DNA of 45,865 nucleotides from Thermoflexales bacterium. GTDB lineage: Bacteria; Chloroflexota; Anaerolineae; B4-G1; DUEL01. The stretch's first letter is position 1. Each line of letters starts with the position of its first letter. The stretch covers positions 1-45,865 of the forward strand of contig JACIWQ010000012.1 in NCBI GenBank assembly GCA_014360895.1. Direction: 5' to 3'. The notes under the pieces are model-generated. The model saw only the letters and a program-made list of their open reading frames with translations. It was not told the DNA's origin and made no database searches. Shown in pieces: positions 9,091 to 16,308 of this stretch. Both the position numbers and the translations under genes were made by a program.

Positions 9091-9540
9091 CTACACCCAA
9101 TCTTCCAAACGAAATTCGCTGGCGAAGGGATTGACGAAACGGACCCCCTCCACCACCTCACCCCCTGGAAAATCCTCGCTAAAGATGACCGGAATCTGGT
9201 TTAAACGGGCCGTGGCCCAGATCATCGCGTCCCAGAAATGAAACCGATGGTCTCGCACCCCCCGGATGGCCTCCAGGACCACCGGACCCGTCAGGCTGAG
9301 CACCATCCAGGACCGGAGATGATTCTGAACCCGCTCGTACCCTTCCTCCACGGTGAGCGGAGCCGCAATCTTGCGCGTCACGGTGACGAAAAACTCGGCC
9401 AGTACCTGCGTGCTGATGGCCCCCCTTCCCCGGACCACCAGGGCATCCAGGACCCGGATCGCCTGCCGTTGTTTTTCTGGCTCGGAGCGATCATAGGCGT
9501 AAACCAGGACGTTCGTATCCAGAAAAACCCTACCGTCCAT
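9091..9540 (-). CDS. PIN-domain ribonuclease toxin (VapC-like)
   Basis: A 149-residue PIN domain with the expected acidic metal-binding set: D8 in FLDTNVLVYAYD, E49 in AEFF, D104 in FWDAMIWATA and D123 in SEDF. PIN toxins cleave tRNA or other RNA and are neutralised by a cognate antitoxin. The gene overlaps the upstream ribbon-helix-helix gene by 11 bp, the usual antitoxin-then-toxin layout. It belongs to the island inserted between nuoJ and nuoK. Confidence 0.92.
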   Translation of the reverse strand: MDGRVFLDTNVLVYAYDRSEPEKQRQAIRVLDALVVRGRGAISTQVLAEFFVTVTRKIAAPLTVEEGYERVQNHLRSWMVLSLTGPVVLEAIRGVRDHRFHFWDAMIWATARLNQIPVIFSEDFPGGEVVEGVRFVNPFASEFRLEDWV

Positions 9541-9784
9541 AAAGGTCTTCGCGGCGCCAGGTCCGCTTGCCGACCACGGGCCCTTGCTCCATCAAGCGTT
9601 CAAGGAATTGCCGTTCCTGCTCCCAGGCCTTCAAATCGGGTCGGAAGGGCACCCAGGCCTCTATCTGCTCTACTGCCTGCCGGATAATCTCTGCCTCCGT
9701 CATCCCGCGTTCACGGGCCAGCCGTTTGAGCAACGCCTCCTGGTGGGGCGCCAGATAGACCTGCTTGCGAACCATCTGCACCAT
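9530..9784 (-). CDS. Ribbon-helix-helix antitoxin (VapB/CopG-like)
   Basis: An 84-residue protein with an N-terminal ribbon-helix-helix fold (VRKQVYLAPHQEALLKRLA, then MTEAEIIRQAVEQ) and a C-terminal tail that would wrap the toxin. Start 9784 is preceded by AGAGGGGG; the ATG at 9775 is an alternative. It overlaps the PIN gene. Two direct copies of TTATACATCAC just upstream coincide with the promoter and suit autoregulation by this protein. Confidence 0.88.
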   Translation of the reverse strand: MVQMVRKQVYLAPHQEALLKRLARERGMTEAEIIRQAVEQIEAWVPFRPDLKAWEQERQFLERLMEQGPVVGKRTWRREDLYGR

Positions 9785-9802
9785 ATCCCCCTCTCAGCGC
9801 CG

Positions 9803-9841
9803 TTATACATCACATTATACATCACCCCACCCGAGAGGCAA
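9803..9841 (-). promoter_or_regulatory. Promoter with tandem operator repeats for the RHH/PIN pair
   Basis: On the minus strand, TTGCCT at 9841-9836 and TATAAT at 9819-9814 are separated by 16 bp, placing the transcript start near 9807. Direct repeats TTATACATCAC at 9803-9813 and 9815-9825 (12-bp period) overlap the -10 box and start site. This is a typical half-site spacing for a ribbon-helix-helix repressor. Confidence 0.65.
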
Positions 9842-9866
9842 CCGATGGAGTGGGGGGAAGACTGCT

Positions 9867-10610
9867 CTACAGAGCCCTGGTCTCCAGTTCCCGGCCCAGT
9901 TCCTCTGCCAGCCGGATGACCGCTTCGGCTTCTGCCGGGCCCACCACCGCCGACCGGTCGTAGCGGGCCAGGTTCCGGTACCTGAGCGCCTCCCGCAACC
10001 GGCGCCCTATCTCCGCAGACAATTCGCCGGTCCGGACGTAGAGTTCTCCAAAGCGGCCCACCAGTCCCCCGTGAGTCTTGGGGAGCCGTTCCGCCTTCAG
10101 CAGGACCATCCCTTTAACGACCAGTTCGGCGGCGTTGTAGGCCAGGTCTACGGCCAGACGGTAGCGCCCCTGTCGGGCCATCTCCTGGGCGCCCTCCAGG
10201 TACTCAGCCGCCAATTCCTGCAGCCCCCGAATCTCCTCCCGCCGCAGTTCTTCCGCACTCATCGCATACAGCACCTCCCCTTCCCGAATCGCCCGGTACA
10301 GGAAGTAAGAGGCCGGATACCGACGTTCGTTCACCGAATAGACCAGCGGCTCCACACTTTCCGCCGTCTCCAGCGCGACCTGAAAACTGGCTTCATCACA
10401 AGCTCTCTCTACGATACCGGAGCCGTCCGTTCGGAAGACCAGCAGGTCCACGTCGCTTTCAGGGCGGGCCTTTCGGGAAGCCGCGCTTCCGTGCAGTAGG
10501 ACACACGCCACATAGGGACGAGCAGGGCTTTCCAGCAGCCGGGCCACGAACATCTCCGCCGCCCGCCGCTTCCGCTCTACAACCGCTGCCCGATTCCCTT
10601 CACCGCTCAT
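9867..10610 (-). CDS. Nucleotidyltransferase-HEPN single-chain protein
   Basis: A 247-residue protein. The N-terminal half is a minimal polymerase-beta nucleotidyltransferase: HGSAASRKARPESDVDLLVF, with GS at 41-42 and D53/D55. The C-terminal half is a HEPN-like helical domain (AVDLAYNAAELVVKGMVLL ... RYRNLARYD), with an RN...Y pattern where RNase HEPNs have RN...H. In MntA/HepT systems the transferase adds AMP to the HEPN ribonuclease to silence it. Here both are fused, and the histidine appears replaced by tyrosine, so it may not be a ribonuclease. Start 10610 (MSGEGNRAAV) is chosen; the frame upstream is repeat-derived. Confidence 0.85.
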   Translation of the reverse strand: MSGEGNRAAVVERKRRAAEMFVARLLESPARPYVACVLLHGSAASRKARPESDVDLLVFRTDGSGIVERACDEASFQVALETAESVEPLVYSVNERRYPASYFLYRAIREGEVLYAMSAEELRREEIRGLQELAAEYLEGAQEMARQGRYRLAVDLAYNAAELVVKGMVLLKAERLPKTHGGLVGRFGELYVRTGELSAEIGRRLREALRYRNLARYDRSAVVGPAEAEAVIRLAEELGRELETRAL

Positions 10611-10720
10611 CCTAAACCGCAAAGGGCGCAAAGGAAAACAAGACGCAGACGAGCACAGATTTCCTTGCCCCAAAAGAACTCAAATTCTTCTATCCGCGTC
10701 CATCCGCGTTCATCCGCGTC
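10611..10720. repeat. Intergenic repeat segment including a 10-nt iterated array
   Basis: The gap between nuoJ and the transferase-HEPN gene holds three 10-nt units (ACGCGGATGA, ACGCGGATGG, ACGCGGATAG on the minus strand, 10691-10720) abutting the nuoJ stop codon. Then come TCGTCTGCGTC and the phrase CTTTGCGCCCTTTGCGG just before the next start. Related units occur at 4631 and 38842. Confidence 0.7.
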
Positions 10721-11230
10721 CTATCTTTCCCGCACGATGGTCACGGCGCCGATGAGGGCCATCACCAAGAGCACCGAGGCGACCTCAAAGGCCAGCGCGT
10801 ACCCCTCTGGGTCCACCAGCGTCACCCCCAGGACCTGGAGGGTGTGTTCCGGGACCGGTTGCGCTCGGACCACCTCGCCCAGGCCCACCTGCAGGATCAG
10901 GAAGATCAGCACGCCCAGGAGCACCGCCGCCAGCAGGGCCGCCAGCCACCACTGTTCGTTGGCGCGCGGCATCGGCTGCCGCATGAAGGCACGGGTGAGC
11001 ATAATCGCGAAGATAATCAGGATGCCGATGGCGCCCATGTAGATGAACAACTGCGCCGCGGCAAAAAACGGGGCCTCTAACAGAACGTAGAGGCCCGCCA
11101 TCCCGAAGAAGACCAGCATCAGCCACAGCGCGGCGTGGAACAGGTTGCGAACGGTGACGACGGCGATCGCCCCGCCCAGCACCATCAGGCCGAAGAGGAC
11201 GAAGAGCACGTGGGAGAGCGTGATGGTCAT
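10721..11230 (-). CDS. nuoJ: NADH-quinone oxidoreductase subunit J
   Basis: A 169-residue five-helix membrane subunit of complex I. Characteristic segments are VVTVRNLFHAALWLMLVFF, an FIYMGAIGILIIFAIMLTR helix (with the pi-bulge region that moves during turnover), and FEVASVLLVMALIGAVTIVR at the end. Start ATG 11230 overlaps the nuoH stop (ATGA). nuoI, usually between H and J, is missing here. The expected next gene, nuoK, is displaced by the accessory island. Confidence 0.95.
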   Translation of the reverse strand: MTITLSHVLFVLFGLMVLGGAIAVVTVRNLFHAALWLMLVFFGMAGLYVLLEAPFFAAAQLFIYMGAIGILIIFAIMLTRAFMRQPMPRANEQWWLAALLAAVLLGVLIFLILQVGLGEVVRAQPVPEHTLQVLGVTLVDPEGYALAFEVASVLLVMALIGAVTIVRER

Positions 11231-12477
11231 ACGGTCACCTCCAGTTCAGCCGTCTGGACGGCCCGCCAGGCCCGCCGCTCCTCCCGTCGCCGGCCCAGCG
11301 CGCTTACCCCCCAGACGGCCAGCACGGTCAGGACGTTGGAGAGCAGGAGAATCCCGGCGCGGGTCCAGACCGGGGCGCCGCCGGGGAAGGCCTCCGTAAT
11401 CCCCTTGTTCACCAGCACCGTCACACAAAGATTCACAATCGCCAGCGGCGTCAGGAACTTCCAGTTGAAGTTCAGCATCTGGTCAATCCGCAGCCGGGGG
11501 AGCGTAATCTGAATGAACATCCAGGCCAGGATGACCAGGCCCATCTTGATGAAGAACCAGAGGGTCCCCAGAATCGGGGCCTGGTCCACCCACGGCCCCC
11601 GCCAGCCGCCCAGGAAGAGGGTGGTGAAAATGGCCGCCACCGCCACCGAGTTCATGAACTCGGCCAGGTAGAACATGCCGAACTTCATCCCGCTGTACTC
11701 AATGAAGTACCCGCAGACCAGTTCCGACTCCGCCTCCAGCAACTCAAAGGGACGGGCGTTGATCTCGGCGAGGCTGGCCACGTAGAAGATGAAGGCCGTC
11801 AGCGGCATCGCGACCAGGAAGATGACGTTCTGTGCGCCGACGATGCCCTGCATCTTCATCGTCCCGGCGACGGCCACCACCGTCAGGACGGCCAGCAGTT
11901 GGGGGATTTCGTAGCCCACCAGTTGGGCCACCGCGCGGAACGCGCCGACGGTGGCGTATTTGTTGTTGGACGACCACCCGGCCATCAGGAAGACGAAGAG
12001 GGCTGCCGAGGAGAAGGCCAGGATGTAGAAGATGCCGATGTTCAGGTCGGTGCCGATGAGGGAGCCGCCGGGGCCGAAGGGGATGACCGCCCAGAGCATC
12101 ACCGACGCGAAGACGACCAGCATCGGGGCCAGGTTGTAGGGGATGAGGTCAATCCCCTGCGGGCGGATGTCCTCCTTGACAATCATCTTGATGGCGTCGG
12201 CGAAGGTCTGGAGGATGCCCCAGGGGCCGGCCCAGGTGCCGGAACTGTTGGGGCCCAGCCGCCCCTGGATGCGGGCGGCGATTTTCCGGTAGGCCCAGAT
12301 GAGGAAGATGACGACAATGAGGGGGAAGAAGCCCACCACCAGTGCGCCGACGGCCCGGACGACCAGGAGCGCCGTCGGCTCGGGGAGCCCCCACCCCATC
12401 AACACACTCTGGAGCCAGGCCCCGATGTTGACGATGGCGTTGGAGAGAAAAGCTAGCAGACGGGTGAGCCAGTCCAT
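11227..12477 (-). CDS. nuoH: NADH-quinone oxidoreductase subunit H
   Basis: A 416-residue quinone-binding membrane subunit of complex I. Diagnostic segments include RLGPNSSGTWAGPWGILQTFADAIKMIVKED (written in parts: the RxGPN loop and the QxxADAxKMxxKE loop), LAEINARPFELLEAESELV, and YSGMKFGMFYLAEF. Start MDWLTRLL (12477) is chosen. The frame runs upstream to 12570, but that part is encoded by a heptanucleotide repeat (it reads like TRNTPHGIRNTEYG) and is surely not protein. The ATG directly follows the last repeat unit, with no Shine-Dalgarno sequence. Confidence 0.95.
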   Translation of the reverse strand: MDWLTRLLAFLSNAIVNIGAWLQSVLMGWGLPEPTALLVVRAVGALVVGFFPLIVVIFLIWAYRKIAARIQGRLGPNSSGTWAGPWGILQTFADAIKMIVKEDIRPQGIDLIPYNLAPMLVVFASVMLWAVIPFGPGGSLIGTDLNIGIFYILAFSSAALFVFLMAGWSSNNKYATVGAFRAVAQLVGYEIPQLLAVLTVVAVAGTMKMQGIVGAQNVIFLVAMPLTAFIFYVASLAEINARPFELLEAESELVCGYFIEYSGMKFGMFYLAEFMNSVAVAAIFTTLFLGGWRGPWVDQAPILGTLWFFIKMGLVILAWMFIQITLPRLRIDQMLNFNWKFLTPLAIVNLCVTVLVNKGITEAFPGGAPVWTRAGILLLSNVLTVLAVWGVSALGRRREERRAWRAVQTAELEVTV

Positions 12478-12539
12478 ATTGCGTACTCCGTATTCCGTAT
12501 TGCGTATCCCGTGTGGCGTGTTCCGTGTTGCGTACGCCG
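12478..12539. repeat. 7-nt iterated repeat between nuoA and nuoH
   Basis: About eight degenerate 7-nt units on the minus strand (ACGCAAC, ACGGAAC, ACGCCAC, ACGGGAT, ACGCAAT, ACGGAAT, ACGGAGT, ACGCAAT) fill the gap and end exactly at the nuoH ATG. A close relative fills the gap in front of glgP. Confidence 0.9.
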
Positions 12540-12896
12540 TCAGGCCCACTCCAGCGCGCCTTTCTTCCACGCGTAGAGCAGGGCCCCCAGCAGGAGCAGG
12601 AGGAAGAGGACGCCCTCTATCACGGCATACAGGGGCAGCCAGTTGTAGATGAGCGCCCAGGGGAAGAGGAAGACGGCCTCCACGTCAAAGACCATGAAGG
12701 CCAGGGCGAAGATGTAATACTGGGCCTTGTACTGGACCCAGGCCTCGCCGTGGGGGTAGATCCCGCATTCGTAGGGTTCACTTTTGCGGGGATGGGGTTT
12801 TTTGGGCCGGAGAAGCCATGCCAGAGCCGGGGGTAATGTGCCTAAAAGTGTAGCCACAAGGAAGAGCAAGCCGACGAAGGTGAATTGTTCTAACAA
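12540..12896 (-). CDS. nuoA: NADH-quinone oxidoreductase subunit A
   Basis: A 118-residue three-helix subunit of complex I with the family loop KSEPYECGIYPHGEAWVQY (the conserved Cys region) and FMVFDVEAVFLFPWA. The start is a TTG at 12896 with GGAGG six bases upstream; no ATG fits the conserved N-terminus. It is the first nuo gene of this operon and is followed directly by nuoH, with nuoB, C and D absent. A good promoter lies about 50 bp upstream. Confidence 0.95.
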   Translation of the reverse strand: MLEQFTFVGLLFLVATLLGTLPPALAWLLRPKKPHPRKSEPYECGIYPHGEAWVQYKAQYYIFALAFMVFDVEAVFLFPWALIYNWLPLYAVIEGVLFLLLLLGALLYAWKKGALEWA

Positions 12897-12946
12897 GGGC
12901 GGCCTCCTTGTAAGAGCATGGGAAGTTGTGGCTCAAAACGGCTTAA

Positions 12947-12974
12947 ATTATAGCATGGGATGGTGAAATGGCAA
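12947..12974 (-). promoter_or_regulatory. Promoter of the nuoA-H-J operon
   Basis: Minus-strand TTGCCA at 12974-12969, a 16-bp spacer, and TATAAT at 12952-12947. Transcription would start near 12940, giving a leader of about 45 nt that carries the GGAGG of nuoA. The -35 box resembles those of yebC, surE and the RHH/PIN pair. Confidence 0.65.
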
Positions 12975-13054
12975 ACCGTCATCAGCAAGGGAGCGGAAAC
13001 AGCCCACCGGTGCGGCGACCCGGCGGTGTCCTGACGGATAGGGCTTCTCACCAA

Positions 13055-13106
13055 CCCCAAAAGACGCAGGAGGCGCAAAGAATCAACGAATTTGCGCCTT
13101 TTGGGG
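13055..13106. terminator. Long imperfect hairpin after glgP
   Basis: CCCCAAAA (13055-13062) pairs with TTTTGGGG (13099-13106) and GGCGCAAA (13072-13079) with TTTGCGCC (13091-13098), with a 9-nt bulge on one side. It lies 29 bp past the glgP stop and before the nuoA promoter. There is no clear T-tract, so it may be a terminator, an mRNA 3'-end stabiliser or one more intergenic palindromic repeat. Confidence 0.4.
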
Positions 13107-13134
13107 TGAACGGATGTACGCTGGTAGGAAACGA

Positions 13135-15282
13135 TTACAGTCCTCGCTCCTGCGCCGCGCGGGCCGCCGGAGCGTAGCACTGAAGGGTATATTCTTTCAG
13201 CATCCGGCGGGTACAGAAGACCGGAGCCACCGACCGGATAGCTTCTTTCATCACCCGGACCCATCCACGGGGGATGCCATCCGGGTCCCGCTGGTAGAAC
13301 AGAGGCGCCACTTCTTCCTCCAGTAGGCGGTACAACTCTGCCGCATCGTGGGCATCCTGCGCCCCCGGGTCAGCATCCTCCAGCGGAGCAATTGCCCAGC
13401 CATTGACACCGTTGTACCCCTCATCCCACCATCCATCCAGCACACTCAGATTGGGCACCCCGTTGATCGCCGCCTTCTGCCCACTGGTGCCGCTGGCCTC
13501 CATCGGACGCCGGGGCGTGTTCATCCAGACGTCTACGCCCTGGACCAGATAGCGGGCCACATGCATATCGTAGTCCTCAATGAAAGCAATCCGCCCGCCC
13601 ACCTCCGGGTCTTTGGCGAAGGTGTAGACCTGCTGAAGGAGATACTTCCCGGCATCGTCGGCGGGGTGGGCCTTCCCGGCAAAGATGAACTGGACCGGGC
13701 GGTACGGGTTATGCAGAATGCGTTTCAGCCGCTCCGGGTCTTGGAAGAGCAGGTTGGCCCGCTTATAGGTGGCAAACCGACGGGCAAAGCCAATCGTCAG
13801 CGCTTCCGGGTCCAGGAAGGCCCCCGCCACCAGCACTTGGTCAGGGTCCATCTCGCCGGAGATGCGCCGCTGGCGGGCCCGCTCCCGGATGAACGCCATC
13901 ATTTTCCGCTTCTGGTCCTCATGCAGGGCCCAGAGTTCTTCGTCCGGAATATCGTCCAGCCGCTCCCAGAGGTCCGGGTCGTCGTACCGCTCCAGCCAAT
14001 CGTGGCCCAGGTACTTGCGGAAGAGACGGTTCAGCGGGCCGGGAATCCAGGAGGGCAGATGGACACCGTTGGTGATGTGGATGATGGGGACTTCCTCCAC
14101 CGGCCGGTCGGGCCAGAGGACATGCCACATCTGGCGGGTCACCTCACCGTGCAGACGGCTGACGCCGTTGCGGTAATCGGCGAATCGCAGCGCCAGCGCG
14201 GTCATATTCCATTGAGGATCGGACGGGCCGTCCAGTCGGCCCAGTTCCAGAAACTCCTCCCGCGTCAGGCCCAGTTCCTGCCAGTAGCCGTGGAAGTGCT
14301 TCTCCACCATCGGCAGGTCAAAGACGTCGTGCCCGGCGGGGACCGGGGTATGGGTAGTGAAGACGGTGGTTGCCCGCACCGCCTCCGTCGCCTGATCAAA
14401 CGTCCACCCCCGGGCAACCAGTTCGCGGATTCGCTCCAGGACCAGAAAGGCACAGTGGCCCTCGTTCAGATGCCAGACGGCGGGGTCGGCCCCCAGCGCC
14501 CGAATGGCCCGCACACCGCCGATACCCAGCACAATCTCCTGGCTGATGCGGGTCTCCCGGTCGCCACCGTAGAGGCGGGAGGTCAGCATCCGGTCCCAGG
14601 GCTCATTCTCCGGCAGGTTGGTGTCCATCAGGCAGATGCGCGCCCGCCCGACCTGGACCTGCCAGAGGGCAACCTGGACGGAGCGGCCCGCGAGTCGGAC
14701 CTGAACGCGAACCGGGTTCCCCTCCGCATCCCGGACCGGCAGGAGGGGAGTCTCCTCTATGCGGAGGGGCTGGTAGACCGCCTCCTGCCAGCCGTGGGAA
14801 GGGATGTGCTGGCGAAAGTAGCCCTGCGAGTAGAGGAATCCTACGCCCACCAGCGGCAACCCCAGGTCGCTGGCCTCTTTGGCGTGATCACCGGCCAGGA
14901 CGCCCAGGCCGCCGGAGTAGATGGGAAGGGAAAAGTGGATGCCGAACTCGGCGGAGAAATAGGCAATCGGTCGGTGGTTCGGATAGACCTGTCGGCCCCA
15001 GAGGTGCCCGTTGCCCATTTCCCGGTCGTAGGCCAGGACGACGGCGTCGTATTGGCGCAGGAACAGGGGGTCTTTCGCCACCTCCTGAACCCGCTCCGGT
15101 GTGACTTCCAGCAGCATCCGCACCGGGTTGTGGCCGGTGGAGCGCCAGAGAGGATAATCAAACATTTTGAAGAGGTCGCGGGCGTCCTGATGCCACGACC
15201 ACCAGAGGTTATAAGCCAGTTCTGCCAGCCGCTCTATACGGGGCGGCAATTTCTCACGAATGACAGCCGGAATCTCTCCCAT
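13135..15282 (-). CDS. glgP: Alpha-glucan (glycogen/maltodextrin) phosphorylase
   Basis: A 715-residue GT35 phosphorylase that releases glucose-1-phosphate from alpha-1,4-glucans using pyridoxal phosphate. It begins with the extra N-terminal domain (RIERLAELAYNLWWSWH) of the shorter AgpA/TM-type family. YFSAEFGIHFSLPIYSGGLG, HLNEGHCAF, THTPVPAGHDVF and HITNGVHLPSW follow. The cofactor lysine is in EASGTSGQKAAINGV (about K603). The start ATG 15282 directly follows a 7-nt repeat array and has no Shine-Dalgarno. It is probably cotranscribed with the membrane protein upstream (15330-16160), which ends 47 bp before it. Confidence 0.96.
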   Translation of the reverse strand: MGEIPAVIREKLPPRIERLAELAYNLWWSWHQDARDLFKMFDYPLWRSTGHNPVRMLLEVTPERVQEVAKDPLFLRQYDAVVLAYDREMGNGHLWGRQVYPNHRPIAYFSAEFGIHFSLPIYSGGLGVLAGDHAKEASDLGLPLVGVGFLYSQGYFRQHIPSHGWQEAVYQPLRIEETPLLPVRDAEGNPVRVQVRLAGRSVQVALWQVQVGRARICLMDTNLPENEPWDRMLTSRLYGGDRETRISQEIVLGIGGVRAIRALGADPAVWHLNEGHCAFLVLERIRELVARGWTFDQATEAVRATTVFTTHTPVPAGHDVFDLPMVEKHFHGYWQELGLTREEFLELGRLDGPSDPQWNMTALALRFADYRNGVSRLHGEVTRQMWHVLWPDRPVEEVPIIHITNGVHLPSWIPGPLNRLFRKYLGHDWLERYDDPDLWERLDDIPDEELWALHEDQKRKMMAFIRERARQRRISGEMDPDQVLVAGAFLDPEALTIGFARRFATYKRANLLFQDPERLKRILHNPYRPVQFIFAGKAHPADDAGKYLLQQVYTFAKDPEVGGRIAFIEDYDMHVARYLVQGVDVWMNTPRRPMEASGTSGQKAAINGVPNLSVLDGWWDEGYNGVNGWAIAPLEDADPGAQDAHDAAELYRLLEEEVAPLFYQRDPDGIPRGWVRVMKEAIRSVAPVFCTRRMLKEYTLQCYAPAARAAQERGL

Positions 15283-15329
15283 ATGTCGTATCCCGTATTC
15301 CGTATTCCGTGTTCCGTGTTCCGTACTTC
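15283..15329. repeat. 7-nt iterated repeat abutting the glgP start
   Basis: Minus-strand units ACGGAAC, ACGGAAC, ACGGAAT, ACGGAAT, ACGGGAT, ACGACAT run straight into the glgP ATG. Same unit family as 12478-12539, near 2.8 kb away. Confidence 0.9.
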
Positions 15330-16160
15330 CTATCTCTCCCCCAAAGCCAGCACCAGGGTGAGGACAGCCGCAGTGACCAGACCGAACTCCAGCAGGACAG
15401 TGGGCTTGAGCCGGTCCAGCAGGTACTGATGAGCAATGCCCGTCGCCAGATAAAAGAACAGCAGCAAGAGCAGACTGGCGGTCCAGTTATCCAGCCGCCA
15501 GTAGTTCAGCGCCCAGGTGGCCTCCCCGACCACCAGGCCAATGACGGCGGAGTAGAGGACCACTCGCGCCGCGCGGGTCTCCGCCACGCCCAGCAGGTCC
15601 AGCGCGATGAAAAACGCCACCAGCGTCACCTCCGTGGCAGTGACCAGGCTGCGGGCCCGGGTCCGGTAAATCAGATAGAAAAAGAGCAGGGCCAGCAGAT
15701 AGGCCAGGACGTTCAGGCCCAGGCGGGCCCGGGTGGCCGCTGGATGGCGAGGGGAGAGTGCGGCGAACTCGGCCGCGACGGCCAGGCCGACAAGGAGCAT
15801 CGCCAGGAGAAGCCCCCCACCCCAGACGACCTCGGTGGGCGCCAGTTCCACCAGATAGGCTGCCATTCCGCCCAGGAGGCCGGGGAGCACCCAGGAGAAG
15901 TAGAGGGGGCGCGAGAGACGATTCGGGGCATCCGGATGGGACGCCAGCACATAGCGGGCCCCCATCGCCGCCAGCCCTGCCACCAGAACAACCAGAAGCC
16001 CTCCACCCGTCAGGTTCACCTCCAGGGGGGAGCCCAGCAGGTGGAACCGCCGGGTGACCTGAGGCAACTGGACGAAACGGAACAGCACGCTGGTCAGCAG
16101 GATCAGCGCGATCAGTACCGAGAGCCGGTCCCGATTCAACCGGGGAATGCGTTCCGCCAT
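15330..16160 (-). CDS. Polytopic membrane protein, function unknown
   Basis: A 276-residue protein with about eight hydrophobic helices (for example LSVLIALILLTSVLFRFVQL, LLVVLVAGLAAMGARYVLA, LLLAMLLVGLAVAAEFAAL, NVLAYLLALLFFYLIYRTRA). Basic loops contain TRARSLVTATEV and WRLDNWTASLLLLLFFYL, and GIAHQYLLDRLKPT is near the end. I recall similar proteins in Chloroflexota (the DUF5656 type) but cannot name a function. It heads a transcript with glgP. A consensus promoter lies so close upstream that the mRNA leader would be only about 5 nt. Confidence 0.75.
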   Translation of the reverse strand: MAERIPRLNRDRLSVLIALILLTSVLFRFVQLPQVTRRFHLLGSPLEVNLTGGGLLVVLVAGLAAMGARYVLASHPDAPNRLSRPLYFSWVLPGLLGGMAAYLVELAPTEVVWGGGLLLAMLLVGLAVAAEFAALSPRHPAATRARLGLNVLAYLLALLFFYLIYRTRARSLVTATEVTLVAFFIALDLLGVAETRAARVVLYSAVIGLVVGEATWALNYWRLDNWTASLLLLLFFYLATGIAHQYLLDRLKPTVLLEFGLVTAAVLTLVLALGER

Positions 16161-16171
16161 AAACGGGGCAA

Positions 16172-16200
16172 ATTGTACCCCCAGGCGGCCGTTTTGTCAA
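16172..16200 (-). promoter_or_regulatory. Consensus promoter giving a near-leaderless transcript
   Basis: TTGACA (16200-16195, perfect), a 17-bp spacer and TACAAT (16177-16172) on the minus strand. The expected start is near 16165, five bases before the ATG at 16160, leaving no room for a Shine-Dalgarno sequence. Confidence 0.75.
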
Positions 16201-16256
16201 TCCAACGCGCTGAAGTTCGGACAAAAACTGGGACAGGGTCATCCTCACCCCACCCC

Positions 16257-16273
16257 CAGCGGCTTCGCCGCTG
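16257..16273. terminator. Small GC-rich hairpin 3' of the propeller lipoprotein
   Basis: CAGCGGC TTC GCCGCTG is a perfect 7-bp stem with a 3-nt loop, 36 bp past the lipoprotein stop. No T-tract follows on the minus strand, so terminator function is uncertain. The rest of 16201-16308 shows no gene. Confidence 0.35.
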
Positions 16274-16308
16274 TGATGAAAAATATTTCTTTATCAGCGG
16301 AGCCCGGT

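Noticed and set aside
12478-12570. N-terminal extension of NuoH (TRNTPHGIRNTEYG-type peptide)
   Set aside because: It is encoded entirely by the 7-nt repeat and by the end of nuoA; the conserved NuoH start is MDWLTRLL.
13055-13106. Riboswitch upstream of nuoA
   Set aside because: The hairpin lies upstream of the predicted nuoA transcript start and downstream of glgP, so it cannot be in the nuoA leader.
12890-13264. Minus-strand protein of 124 codons between nuoA and glgP
   Set aside because: It overlaps the glgP 3' end out of frame, crosses the nuoA promoter and hairpin, and has no recognisable content.
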